From Tetraselmis striata (lineage: Eukaryota; Chlorophyta; Chlorodendrophyceae; Chlorodendrales; Chlorodendraceae): a stretch of 64,000 nt of DNA. Of this stretch, positions 33,554 to 46,200 are shown piece after piece. The stretch covers positions 98,682 to 162,681 of the forward strand of contig VCJN01002445.1 of the NCBI GenBank assembly GCA_006384855.1. The letters run 5' to 3'. The position numbers and the translations under genes are program-made. Below the pieces are notes generated by a model. That model saw only the letters and a list, made by a program, of their open reading frames with translations, had not been told where the DNA came from and did no database searches. The stretch's first letter is position 1; each line of letters opens with the position of its first letter.

Positions 33554-33929
33554 CATGCCAGATGGAGAAGAACCCGTCGTTGAGCCGACGCTCGAATCGC
33601 TACACGCAGACGTGAAGGCCCAGTCTACATTGCTGCGCGAGCTTGCAACAGCGTCGGCCCAACTGACGGCTCGTGACCGTGTTGTTGATGGATGGGACGG
33701 AGTACGTGGCGGGTATGGTTCCGGGCACCGCGTCGCGGGACAACCGACAGGCACCGGGGGAGCCGCAGAGCGCCCCGACTTGCTAGAGCTAGCCCAGAGC
33801 GGCCGTGTCGGAGCAAAATCCGTGAGTGCCGAGGATGAATACCTCGCGGTGCCAGACTACTGCAGAGAGCAGAGTCTGGTTACGAGGCCGTTCGACCGGT
33901 CAGCCGTGTGCCTGGACTCTTCCCCCTGA
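33554..33929 (+). pseudogene. truncated gag-like protein of PAT-like copy 2
   Basis: 124 residues from MPDGEEPV, colinear with residues 1-95 of the copy 1 gag with a short insertion (STLLRELATA). It then leaves the homologous frame after AVP and stops at 33929. Homologous sequence (MSCFGAHMAALFVAL) continues in other frames to about 34100. Confidence 0.65.
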
Positions 33930-34139
33930 GCACCGACCTAACGAACGAGTGCCTCAAGCAGGATTAATGGCATCTGCTGGCCCAGGAGGAGTATCTATGG
34001 ATGTCGTGTTTCGGCGCCCACATGGCCGCACTTTTCGTAGCTCTCGACGAGCTGCTGCCCTACGTCCCTACTGCAAGTCGGACTTCACCCCCTTCCTAGT
34101 GAGCAGCCAAAAGCTTGGACCGCCGCTACAATCTCGGAC

Positions 34140-34433
34140 TGGCTCTCTACGGCCGTTCGTCTTGTCGGTGCCGCCCCTCCCGCCGGCACTTTCTGGACCT
34201 CACACAACCTTCGCAAGGGAGCAGCGTCCAACGCCATCGGAGCTCCATTGTCCCACATTCGCTACCAAGGCGGCTGGGCCACTAACTCCGACGTAGTTCT
34301 GGACTATATCGACCCCAACGTTCTTCCTTCACCTGGCGCGTGGTTCTTCTTTGGCCACATCGCGCCCCTACTCCGCCACTTCCAAGTCCAACATGACTCC
34401 CCAAAGGTGGCCTTCCCGGTGCCCCCTTCGTGA
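34140..34433 (+). pseudogene. C-terminal tyrosine recombinase fragment of copy 2
   Basis: Frames at 34140-34433 match the end of the copy 1 recombinase, including LRKGAAS, GAPLSHIRYQGGWATNS and VLDYIDPNVLPSPGAWFFFGH. The catalytic Tyr and the HxxR region survive in different frames. Only the last 100 residues remain. Confidence 0.75.
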
Positions 34434-34821
34434 CCTGGCGCTACCCCTTCTCCGTCAATACACCGCTCTCTCCGTTCGCTCATGACTGGCAAAACCGGAC
34501 TCAATTTTGAAATGATTTAAACTAGTTTATGGGGTTTCTTCCCTTGACCTAACCGCTTTTCAGCTACAAGTGTTGTTCGGAGGTTAGTACGGGAACTAGG
34601 TATTTTTCGTTGCGCCCTTTTTGGGTGCAGCACGAGTAGTAGACATAAAAGCAGCCATAACAATTGAGCTTGCCATCTTCCAGTTTTCGCTGCGTTACAC
34701 GCAGCGCCCTCCCTGACTCCGTTTTCCCTCCACGCTTTTCGCTTCACCTTCCTTCCAATTTTGGCTCTTGACCGTGGAAAACAGCCTGCGCTACCTTTTT
34801 GACAAGACCAGACTCAACATT

Positions 34822-36617
34822 TCACGGGAGAGCAGCACGCTCCAGCGCGGTGGCCCGACGCCGGCGCGCGCTCAGAACCGCCCGGGAACAAACAAGTCGC
34901 GGGAAAGGGTGTAGTGCAGCACCTCGGTAGCCAGGTCGTGCAGTCGCGGCATATTCATGGCCGGTCGTACTCCGCCGGTGTGACCACCGTAGCAGCAACG
35001 CTTGATTAGCGAAACTTGAGAATAAAGTCGTCTTTCCATCATGCCAAAGAGGGGGGGCATTCAACTGGCGGCGCAACTTGCCGTCCGGCAGAGACAAGGA
35101 GCCCACCGCCTCCGTACGAGGATCCCACAATCGTGATTTGTACCGGGGTACATGGGCGCTCTCCATCATTGTGGCGAACTGATCCACCATGTGGGGCCCC
35201 CATAAACCGTTGACGTACCGAAGAATACGAGGATGGACCCGCCCCATCCGATATGTCAACCCCGCGTGACAGTCTATCCGCCCATGCGTTCGCCGCAGAG
35301 CGGATACACCGTACACGTAGCCGAATGTCGTATACATCCATTAAGTACCCCGTTTTCGCAACTCCGCCATAAGCACTTGGGAGCGGGACGTAAGTTGGAG
35401 AGGACGTTGACTACCCCCTGCGCTTGGTTGTCCTTGTGAAGCAGTATATTGAGCCCGACCATGTGAGGGAGGAAGGCATGGCGCGCAACGAGACGCAATT
35501 TCCTTGTGCATCTTGATATGTGCCGCGCCCAGCGGTCCTCCTCGTAGCAGGAACCGCGCGCCTCCGCGCGCTCGTTCAGTTTCGCTCCCACCCTAGTAGC
35601 CGTACGGGCTGGTCGGAGTCAGTGTACAAGTAGTAGGATTCGAATTGCAGCAGAATCAGGGCGCCATCATTGTGCATGATGGGCACATCCCGCCACCAAT
35701 GCATGTCGCGGATTAGCTGCCGCGTCGGTTTGACATCTCCGCTCCACGACCGGCAAAACGCTATAGGACGTTGTGGGCATCGCGGAGGTAGAAGCGCGCC
35801 GGCGGGATGGACATGTAGAGGAATTGCCCCTTCCCGGCCCGCGCAGTGAGCAAGGCCGCGGGCACGCGGCAGCGGCGGCGTGCAGCGGGGCAGAGCAATT
35901 TATTCGAGGGCGAGGGCCGTCAGCCGCCCGAGCTTCTCGGGCGGGGCGGAGAAGCGCATCTCGTTGAGGTCGAACTTGAGCCCTAGGTGCTTGAGGCGCT
36001 GGGTAGGCTCGGGGTGGGCTTTGGTGGGGTGGCGGGCTAGACCCAGACGACCCCACATTCGGTGCACCACCGCGCATAGATAGCCGTAACGCTACCTCGC
36101 GAGTCGGGGCGGCGGAAAGGAAGTCGTCGACGAACGGCAGTAGGCAGATGCCCCGCGCCGAGCGCCGACGCGAGGGCCGGGACTGCCGCGCGTAGGTCGC
36201 GAAGTCCGGTCTGCAGCGGTAGTAGCGCACCAGCATCACGCTGACCAGGGTGCAGAAATAGTAAGTTAGGGCTGAACGGCCAGCCGTGGGAAGCGCCGCG
36301 AAGCGCCACAGGCTTCCGCGAACGTTGATCGTGAAGTAGTCTCGCACGTCCTCTCGCAGACCCATGGCGTAATAGTTGTTCTGGAGGTCGGAAGAGAAGG
36401 CCCAATCGCCCTGAGATGCCAAGTAACGCAGCCGCCGGATGAGCGTCTCGAAATGTTGTAGACCGCGCAAGAGGTTGGGATGGCGCAGGTCGATTACACA
36501 CCGACACTTGTTGCTCCCCGGCTTTGAAACGAGAAAAACTCGCGAGACGTAGCGACTCGTTACCCCCGGTTCTAGGACTCCAATTCGGACTAGCTTGAGC
36601 TTTCCTCGCCCCAACAC
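34822..36617 (-). pseudogene. DIRS-type reverse transcriptase/RNase H relic
   Basis: RT domain at about 36030-36617: VFLVSKPGSNKCRCVIDLRH, FETLIRRLRYLASQGDWAFS (fingers with the first Asp region), YYFCTLV, and the catalytic VDD in LLPFVDDFL. The thumb motif LKHLGLKFDLNEMRF follows in another frame near 35975. The RNase H comes next (LLHKDNQAQGVVNVLSNL near 35430), then the post-RNase H region with LRYVNGLWGPHMVDQFAT and YKSRLWDP at about 35050-35240. Several frame changes. Its end touches the PAT-like copy 2 repeat at 34820, in opposite orientation, so the two are probably separate insertions. Same superfamily as the relic at 12.4-13.2 kb. Confidence 0.8.
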
Positions 36618-36684
36618 CGTAGCTGCTCGTCCGGGGCGTCATGTAGCGAACCGCCGCGGTGGAAAGGTGGAGGCGGTCCGGCCT

Positions 36685-37455
36685 TTATCGGGACCGGCAC
36701 GCCCTCTCGGATTCACTGCAACACGCGCCCGCTGCCCCCAATTCGCCGCCATTCGCGCTATTGCTTCCGCACTCTGCGGCGCAGGAACGTAGACACGCGT
36801 GGCGGGAAATCGGGACGGTGGGTCGCACCGGCATGCGTCGGTCTTGGCCGGTCTGTGCCGGCCGGGTTGGGATTCTTGGGGTTTTGCGGCTCGGGGCGAT
36901 TGGGGAGTGCCGGGGCTGTCGGCGGCGGGGGTGGCGGGCGGTGGGCTCGTCCTCGATGGAGAAAATAAGCCTCCTTATGCTCTTGAGTGGTACACCGCTA
37001 GCGCTCATCGATGAGAGGGTGCCCCGATATGATGCCAAGCATGCACGCGACAGTGCGGTCAGTGCGGCGCGCCCCCTTGCTTTGCCCATCATCACTCGCC
37101 CCACATTTCCAAAAGCCATGGATTCCGACAATTCCAAAAAACCTATGGATTCCAACAATTGCAAAATGTCCCGAAGAGTGCCCTTCCGTCCAGGCTCCGT
37201 GCCACGCCACGCTGCGTTCCGCACCCCCAACAACCCCCGTCGCATATCGACCACCAACATGGTAGTGCGCTCAGCGATCCACCATCGTGGCATGCATGGG
37301 ACTTGGGTCACTGCAATGACGACCCGCCCGCACCGCATGGTATTGGACGCGAACATCGTGGGCGTGAGGTTCCATGGATCGTAGCGCTCGGCCACGACGT
37401 TGATCGTATGTATGGAGATCTCCACGTCTGACATCATGTCCTTCATGTTGTCCAT
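36685..37455 (-). CDS. unidentified ORF (256 aa)
   Basis: Open frame from ATG 37455. The first 170 residues (DVEISIHTINVVAERYDPW, MFASNTMRCGRVVIAVTQVP, MLVVDMRRGLLGVRNAAWRG) have a balanced composition and may be coding; the last 80 are Arg/Pro-rich and look like chance reading of GC-rich DNA. No family recognised. On the other strand a 24-bp unit (ATGGATTCCGACAATTCCAA-like) is repeated at 37118-37165. Could be a transposon relic. Confidence 0.25.
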   Translation of the reverse strand: MDNMKDMMSDVEISIHTINVVAERYDPWNLTPTMFASNTMRCGRVVIAVTQVPCMPRWWIAERTTMLVVDMRRGLLGVRNAAWRGTEPGRKGTLRDILQLLESIGFLELSESMAFGNVGRVMMGKARGRAALTALSRACLASYRGTLSSMSASGVPLKSIRRLIFSIEDEPTARHPRRRQPRHSPIAPSRKTPRIPTRPAQTGQDRRMPVRPTVPISRHACLRSCAAECGSNSANGGELGAAGACCSESERACRSR

Positions 37456-37461
37456 GGACAA

Positions 37462-40259
37462 TGTGTACAGTGTTGCTATTAGGCAGTGCGGGCTTTAACA
37501 TATCGCCCACCTCGGCGTACGGAGATACCTTCAGCGTGCACAGAATGATCACGACGAAAGGACATGCTGCGTGTGACTCGTAAGTGTAGCACGACGTGCT
37601 ACGACGTGCGAGTAGCTACGAGAACCGGTACCTGGTACGTGCGGGCGATGCTGCCGGACGGCGCGCCGCCGGGCGGGACAACTAGTGCGATACTGATGCG
37701 GGGCGGTACGTTTGAATCGGATTAACGACAGACTACCGGGCGTGTTAATATCACATAGTCACATACCGCTTCGTATAGCAACTGGTATAATGATAACACG
37801 GCATTATGATAGTACAATAAAACATCTTACTTACCGTTAGTTAACTCGATGAACTACCGTTTATTAAACCCAACATACACGCTACGGAGTATCCGCCAAC
37901 AGTAAATGCGGTCAATATGTCAACTTGGTGACATATATTGCGGGTTCAATAACGCCAGCTCATGTGGTTGGTGGTGGGATCCGGGAGAGTCTAGCTGCGG
38001 CTTCGGACAGATGAGGACCTACCAACATGAGGAGGGTATCCATTGTTTTGAGCAAAATACGTAGGGAGGTGGCATGGAGGCGAGGCGGCTATTGTGAGCA
38101 CTGAGCATGCACATAGTATATATATGTTGTAAAAAGTCAGTGCTGGCTTACTTCTACTAGCCTCGCTTTATGTTATTCCTGTACTTTGTAACTTTGCATA
38201 CATATATGGCAGCTCATATTTTGCATGAGCTCATTAATTATCAATAGCGACTATATTATACACACACAATACAGGGTTCGCTGGAGGAAAAAACGTGAAA
38301 TAACACTTCCCTTCGCTAACAAGAGTACAGTCGTACTTAAAAGGGATAATCATATTATTTCATATAAAATAAACCAATATAATGCATGAAATATAGCAGG
38401 CCACAAAAAGTACGCATGTTTTATGGGCGTGATTTTGCTTGCGGTGCGTGCGCGGTCCCTGTCATCATGTGGCATCTGAAACATGAAATTTCTTACAGCT
38501 TTTGTCCATGCTTGGTCTTTGATGCTATAAACATGCCAGCTCTTACGGTCCCGCGGCACGAACCCGTATACGGTCCACTAAATCAAATGCGTAGCGTCAT
38601 GCAGCCCTCCGAAGGCCCGGCCATGTGGCAATATCAGTCATCGGTGTACGTGACGTGTATTGGAAAACCGGGTTGTGGCCGCTTTGAGCGCACGGCACGC
38701 CGGCGCTGGAACATACGCAACCGCGTTTGTCTCCCGTGGTCGTCGAGATACACGTGTTAGCCACATACCCCATGCTGCTTGGCGCATGGTTTAGCGTATA
38801 TGGTCAGCTAGCGGGCTGCATGTGGCATTCGCAAACTGGCTGTTCGTCCTGCAATAGATAGCAGTTGTTTTGCAATCACGCAGTGGTAAGTATTTCAAAC
38901 AATTCGCCGTGTTGTCGGAATTTTGATCTTAATAGCGGGATGGAAAGCCTGTGAGCAACGCTTGACGCCCCAAGACTACAAAAAGACGAAGTTCTACGGC
39001 TTGCTGAAGATACCCCCATACTCTGGTATGCCAGCCAGCCAACTAATTGTGGATGGGGCGCATGATGGGGGCACAGAACGTGCCACTCCATGCACGCTTC
39101 CATGCGCAAGGACCTCTCGGATGGGTCCCCACATCGCGTCGAGATCGTTGCCATTTCGGCCCTTCCCGTTGGATCATAGGTGACATGTGGTACAACACAC
39201 TGCGCGCGCCGTATCTGTGCACCAGTCGTCGTGAACTAGTTGCTGAGGGGGCGAGCTCGCGCTTAGGCCACGGTGCGGGTGGTAAAAGCATAACCTGTCG
39301 AGAGCAATTTATGTGTACTACTCTAAACTCAGCGAGGCGCAGCAAACGGCGCTGCTTATCTTGTAGCTTGGAAAATTGGGATTGAAAATTGTGGAGGATT
39401 GTCCGCATTGCTGAATTGTGGAGGATTGTCCAAATACCCATGCATTGCTGAAACGACGATAGCGGGTAGCATGCATTGATTTGGCTCAAACTTGCAGGTC
39501 ATACATTCCTTGCATATGTCTACCAACCACCCGAAGCGCGCGTGCAAATATGCGACAGACGGTAGCCACACCGCCAGCATGTTGCTCCCCTTTGCGTTGA
39601 CTGTGTTTCGATGGTTCTAGCCTTGTCCCAAACAATGCCATAGCCGAAAAATAACATTTTTACAAGTGCGCTAACCGGGCGAAACGGCTGCCTCCCTGGC
39701 GCATGAGGCTTGCATACACTGAAACGCGAGGCTCCATGGCCCCATGGCTCAGGCACTAAGGCGAGGATACGCGCGGACTGGTGTACAATACAATCAAAGA
39801 TTATGATACGAATAGTATCAGGCGACGCAAAACGATCCATATATTCTTCGCCTAGCGGTGGTGGGCCGTTTATATGAACGGTACATGAAAAGCAAAACAA
39901 TACGCTCTGCAATACAGCTGCTGCTGGGGCTATAGTACTGGGCTTAGTCCATACAACCAGCGCTTGACTATTAAAATTGAGAAATAAGTCTTAAGTCCCT
40001 GGCAGGTGGGAGGAGGAGGGGGGGGGGGGGTTCATTCGTGGATGTAGAGCCATCTATATGAGCCGGGTTTGAGCAATAACCAGGCTCGGGAGGGAGTGAT
40101 GGGTTATGGCACACCGCAAAACCACAAATGTGATTGAGTGCAGCATATGTTGTGAACACGTTACATTATATGCAACTGCTAGTGAATATGAGTAGAAGTT
40201 ACGGTATTCAGCTGCCAGCCTGCGAAGAGTGCCTTTCGCGAAGTAAGGTATATCATGTA
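37462..40259. other. 2.8 kb AT-richer DNA without supported gene
   Basis: Base composition drops sharply compared with the gene regions, especially 37700-38400. A short ORF at 38386-38760 (+) has no family character. A small inverted motif GGAGGATTGTCC is duplicated at 39391-39430. A G-run lies at 40017-40031. Nothing coding is claimed; it holds the 3' flank of the phosphodiesterase gene. Confidence 0.45.
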
Positions 40260-43200
40260 TCATGGTTCCCTCCTTAGCGAGCCTGCTGTGATCGGCAGCA
40301 CGGAACCGCGGCGGAGGGCCTGCTCGGTTCCCGTCAGCGCCCGCTCGGTGATGCTGCGCCGCACGGCGCGCCGGGGCTCCGGCATGGGCACCCCGCCCTG
40401 CGTGAACGACGCCACCGTGTTCCTCTGCGGAAAGCCCGTGGAGCGCATGCGGTGGTCGTGCGACACGCGCGAGCCGCCTGGGTTTGCCTTTCTGGACCAG
40501 TGTGCGCGGTTCAGCTCGGCCTGCATGAGAAAGTGGGGTCGGGCAGCGATAAGGAGAATCGTCAGCAGGCTGGCGGCCAGAAATGCAACGACGTGAATAG
40601 CGACAGGTATAATACTACATGTATGACTATCTCTCACCGCGCTATGTATTATATCTTTAAAAAAAAAAAGCAGGTTGGGGACGTGACTATTTAACATGAC
40701 AATATATACACGCAAACCAATAATTCAAACCAGTACCGAATTCACGACATGCCACCAGATACTCTACTTACTACGTTTTAGAAAAAACTAAAAACTTCTT
40801 ATCCTATGTACTCCAGATACATAGCAGTGATGACATAAAACGTTGACTCAATATAACACACATAATCGCACAGAAATGGAACACCACAATAATGCATATA
40901 ACATATAAATACAGTACATGCAGCAGCAGACGAGGGGGCGTCGTATGTGGTAGCGTATGTTGTCAGACTGCACAGAGTAGGGGCATGATGCCAAGGCTGG
41001 GATCTGCGGGTGTTGCAGGCCTCCGGGCGGCGCGTACCTGCTGCAGCAGCGGCTGGCACTCTGGGAAAACGTCCACAAAGGCGCGGTACAGCGGCAGGAC
41101 GATCACGTCGAAGAAACCCACTTGGCTCTTGGCAGAAAACACCCTGCGGAAAAGGCAATGCAGCGAGAGGTGGCCCCGGGAGCAGAGGGGGGGGGGGGGG
41201 GGAGGGGGTGTCAGATACCCGAGTAGCTACCTTATGTGGCATGTCTTGAAGACCTGCCAGGAGCGCAAGACCTGTCAACCTCTATGCAGGCATGGCAAGG
41301 TGCTCATCGGCCTTTTTGACATCGGGGCATCGCTGCATTGGCATCATGCAGTGGGGGGGCGACTCACCCCGGGCGATCGCGGTCCATGAGGGGGGAGGTA
41401 GGCATGCCCATGCGCTTCTCGCGGTCGCCCTGCCGAAACATCTCCTCCTGCAGAAGCAGGCACCACTCGCGGTGCTGCGCCATGGGGAGCGCGCAGTGCC
41501 CAATGTCCGCAATCTTGAGCGCCACCTGCAGCACCAGCACCTTCTGCGAGTCGTCCAGCGCCACCCAAAGCGCAGCCGACCCCGCGGCGCGCGCGCCAGC
41601 GAGCCTGTGGGCGCCTATGTCCTGCTTGAAGCTGCGCAGCAGGTCGAAGTGCCGCTTCATGTCGGTGCCCAGCACGACGTCAATCACAAGGCGCCGAAAC
41701 TTGTGCATTCCTCCGCGGCCGTACTTGGCGACCGCCTCCTCCAGAAAGTTGAGCTCCGGCTCAGAGCGCAGCATCCCCAGCGCGGCGCGGACGCTGACGT
41801 TCTCTGTGACGCTCTGGTCGTTGAAGGCCAGCGCCCCGCCGCTCTCGCGCATCACCAGGAAGTTGTTGGTCACCTGCGGGTGCTTGTAGTCATGCAGCGC
41901 GGCCGCCACGACGGCCGGCAGCATCTCGGCGGCGCTGGATGCGCGCGCGATGCCGGTGTGCCACAGGATGGTGGCGAAGCGGTTGGTCACGTCCGCGGCG
42001 TGCAGCTTGCAGTGGTAGCCCCCGTCCATGTAGCCCGCCTCCAGGCGCTGCACGTACGCCATCAGTCGGCCCATCATGCGCGCCGAGGGAACCTGCTCCT
42101 CCAAGCCGAAGAGGCTCACGCAGTGGCGCACCACAGTGGCGAGCGGGCTGGGGCACATCATGATGGGGGAGGAGGCGGTGATCATGTCGAGGTCGAAGCG
42201 CATCGCGATGGCGGACGCCAGGTGCGGCGGCACCACCACCTCCACCGGCGCATCCGGCCGCCTCCCATTCCCTGCAGGCTGCCCACTGCGCGCCCCGGCG
42301 CTGCGGGCGGACGTTCCGGGCACGGACAGCACGAAGCTGGGGTAACTGCTCAAGCGCGCAGTTCTTGGCGGCGGTGAAGGAGCCGCCCCAGGCGGAGTCT
42401 GCCCCGCTGTCGCGCCATGCGGAGGAGTCGCGCAGCGGCTTTGGTTCCGCCGCCTCGAGTGTCCGGCTGGCAGGGACCAGCCCGCCGCTGGAGCCACTGC
42501 TATCATCGGAGCGCTCCGCCCCAAGCATCTCAAGCATGTTTGCCGAGTAGTCTTGCCTGCTGTGCTCCTGGTCAGACAGACTCTCGCGCAGCGCCGGCAG
42601 CCCCTCTCCCATCTCCCCCTTGTCGGCCTCTGCCGGTGGCGCCGTGAGCGCCACGCGCTCCATGCGCTCCTGCAGCTGCTTGCTGCCCAGGTTGGCGTCG
42701 AACCGGGCGAGGAAGGCCGCGATCTCGCCCCTCTCTCGCTCGTCGATCCACTGTACTGATCCGCCGCTCCTCAGCTGCGACATGGCGTGGCAGGACAAGT
42801 GCCTCAGCGGCAGACGCGGTGGGGTGCAGAAGTGCGCAGTAGTATTAAAAACATGAAAAACACCGTAACCACGCTATATTATTGTTGTCCCAGTATATTA
42901 TTGTTGATTTTGACCCGCCTGCAAAGACAGAAAATGGTTTCGTTTTGAAATATATCCACAACTGGAATACACGACGACTTGAAGTAAAATAATCAAATCG
43001 TCGGCTTTTGTCAGCCCATGTGAGCTCCACTGATGGATGCGTTCTCACCTCGGCCAGGAGCTGCGCGGCCTCCAGCGGGCCGTCCGCCTCGGCAGCGCGG
43101 CGCCGGCTCCTCACAAGGAGGAGGACGCCGACCAGCGCGGCGCACGCCAGCAGGACCGAGCACGTGGCGATGAGCGCCGTGCGTAGCGCGCGCGGAAAGA

Positions 43201-46200
43201 CGTGCGGCATCTCGTCTCCGGGAACCTGTGGCCGCCAGGAAGGTAGACAGCCGCGTGTAAGCGCATGTCCTGCTTCCTATACTTTCCCGTTAATTCCCTC
43301 ATTACCCTATCAGAATAAGAATATTTAGTCTGAAAAGTTAGCATTTCTTATTAATTGATACACTCCTCTTGTGTGTATGATACCTTAAAATACCAGAAAA
43401 GGTACATATTATTCTAGTCAATGAATATACTACTATTGTATGCAGTGCCTATAAATGGTCTATAACATATTAACATATAATATAAGGACACATTTTCTGA
43501 GCAATTAATAAACATCGATGCTAATGATAAATACACCACTTTTGTATGTGTAGAGACAGCAGTACCTATACACAAGTGTTCTGAAAAAAACATGTATTTT
43601 CTAACAAAACTGACACATATGCCCACTCCTACATATGACACCTACTCCGTGTGTGTACACTGCCTACATTCACTTACGTTTTAATACGTTTAGTATTGGT
43701 TCTACTCCATGTACGAAGAATTTTCTACTATTCCCGCAGACTAAATCTGCTAATAGTCTTCATTTATCAATACTTCCTAGCAATCTCGTCAGTGGGGGAG
43801 GGGGTGGTGGGAGGGTGTGGGCAGACGTGACATGCTGGAAGGAGGGAGGGGAGAGGGCGGGGGGGGGGGGGGCGACCGTGGGGTACTGGCTGCCGTCAGG
43901 CCACTGAAGTCCGTGGAGAGGGGGCTCCACACCGTCAGCGCCCCCCCAAGACGCGAGCAGCTCCACAGTGACGGCCCCTGCCCCTCCTTGTTTGCAGTTG
44001 TAGATGCCGACGCGCACCGAACTTGCGTCCAGGTCCCCACTGGCACTCCAGCCCATCGTGCCCGAGGCGCCCTGGAAGCGCACGCTGCGCCCATCGGCAA
44101 GCCGCTGCAGCACGGCGCTTGCCGGCGGGCGCGTCCCATTACCGACAGCGGAGGCGGCAGCCCAGCCACTCGCGGTGGCCCACACCGCGTCGTACATGGC
44201 CGCCGCGGCATACTGCTCCTTTAAGGAGACGCTCCTCTCCGAGTCCGTGGGCGGCGAGCCGGAGTCAGTTGCCGCGGAGCCATCAGTGTGGAGCATGTCT
44301 TCGTGAAGCCAACCCGGCTGAGCTAGGCGCGAGTCCTGCCATCCCAGCAAGGTGCCACACCCAGTCAGAGCCTGAAGGCGCACACACATACAGGCACATG
44401 CGGGGCACGTCGCGCTTCGCATCCGTCTGACCTCGGGGACGAGGGCAGGCAGTTGGGGGTCAAAGCCGACTGCCAAGAGGCCTTGAAGGAGGTCCACCGC
44501 CCGTTCTCCTGCAGGGCGCGCTTCCGCGGCATGGATGACGTCCTCAAGGCATGGACGCGCAGAGATCCACACCCGGCCAGCGACGTCAAGGCCCTGGTTG
44601 CGGTACTCCACCAGGTGTGCCACCATGTCTTCCTCGGGCATGGCCATGATGACCACCTGCAGTTTAGGTACGGGTGCCGGCGTGGTTATAGTAACACTGC
44701 GGATAAGAGCCTGTCAGAGGTCAAGTGTAGACGAAGCTATGGCGGGGCCATTGCGGATGTCCGTGTAGGCTGCATGCAAGCCCGATTGCAGGCTTATAAG
44801 GGTTCTTATGGGTGCACTGGCACCCGGAACGAAATAACTAAACCCGGTCTGGCGGCTGTGACTGGGCTTAATACGACTAATCCCAATGCGGTTTGCAGAT
44901 GACCGGTTGTGAACGGGGCGGACCCGCTCGTTGTGGAGGACGAGGTGGGCGACGCTTTCTGCGATGCTCGCGCCTGGAGAAGCTGCATGCGGGATGGCGA
45001 AGGATGAAACGGCGATGTCCTCCGCGATGCCTTCCTCCCGCAATGCCTGCAGGTATGCGGTGCAGGGCACGTAAGAGGGCGGCTTGACAGGTCATTTGAA
45101 ACATGAGGGGTGAGGGTGAGGCGCATCTGGGGGTGAAGAAATGCCGATGAATGAGGGTTGAGCAAGATGCGTCATCAGCAAATGACACTGTCCGCATCAG
45201 GAGGGCGCACCTCAGCCATGGCCCTGTCTGAGGCAGTGGGGCCGTGGATCACGACAGCCTGCCAAATTGCGCCATCGCATCGCGGCCTAATTAGCTCAGG
45301 GGCGGAGAGGGGGGTGCTGGCATGATGGGGCGAAAGGGAGGCGTGTGGACCGGGTGCTGGCGAGATGCGTGACATGCCCACCTTTGCCCAGCCCATCTTC
45401 TTGGACAGCTGCATGAGGTAGTAACTCCGCTGCTTGTCAGAGACCGCTGTGCGGATAAAACCTGGGCCCGAGATCTGCGCCAGCGAGAGCGGGGTGGTGT
45501 CAGTCCTGCTACATTGGGGAGCGCGAGCTATCCGTTAAGTTCAAATGCAAACTTGAATGGAAGTTTGGTCGGGGCGCCTGGTGATACACTGAATGGCCAT
45601 CGTTCCATGGCAAGCTTGTGCTGGCAAGGTCATGGATGCAGGCCAACATGTCGCGGCCATTTCGGGGCTTCGTCACTCACCGTATTCTGGAGAAGCGTAG
45701 GCGCATCGCTGCTTGGGCCAATCAGCGCCAAGCCTGTGATGTTGCCAGAGGACAATGGCGGCGGGGCGTTAAAGGGTGCCGAGTGGGGGGGGGGGGGGGG
45801 GGGGGGGGATTGAATATGCATACATGCGCAATCGTCCCTATGTCGATACACATGGCACCGTGCGACAGGCACATGTTGCTTGTAATGTATTGTGATTTCC
45901 CTATACTGGTACGGGTATTTCAACCCGTACGGCAAAATACATCTCGAAAAAAAAAATGGTGGTTGCTCCTTGGCGTGGTTGACACCCAACACAGCCGGCA
46001 AGCGGGCAAAGCACCCGTCGACCACTGGTCATCACGGTGGCCAGGTCATGCCTAGAAAACAGATTTCATTGTCGGAAAGGGGGGGGGGGGGGGGGGGGGG
46101 GGGGGGGGCGCAACCGGTAGCGCGCGCGGCGATCGCCGCCACGAGTGAGTGGTTCGGGTCGAGCGGCCCAAGCACGGACCAGCCACCCAGCTTGGCGCAC

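Larger units (their letters stand above)
33258..34820 (+). mobile_element. second PAT-like element copy, internally deleted
   Basis: Opposite orientation to the 20.6-23.8 kb copy but the same architecture: A1 at about 33258-33452, a gag start at ATG 33554 (MPDGEEPVVEPTLES), the C-terminal end of the tyrosine recombinase (LRKGAAS at about 34215, HIRYQGGW and VLDYIDP at 34248-34310, stop at 34433), B1 at about 34482-34513, A2 at 34518-34706 and B2 at 34793-34822. The gag frame breaks after EYLAVP and most of gag plus the first half of the recombinase are missing, which shortens the element to 1.6 kb. Confidence 0.8.

Noticed and set aside
41292-42377. Long open frame (361 aa) on the plus strand
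   Set aside because: It is the antisense of the PDE catalytic exon; His/Arg-rich and without any motif.
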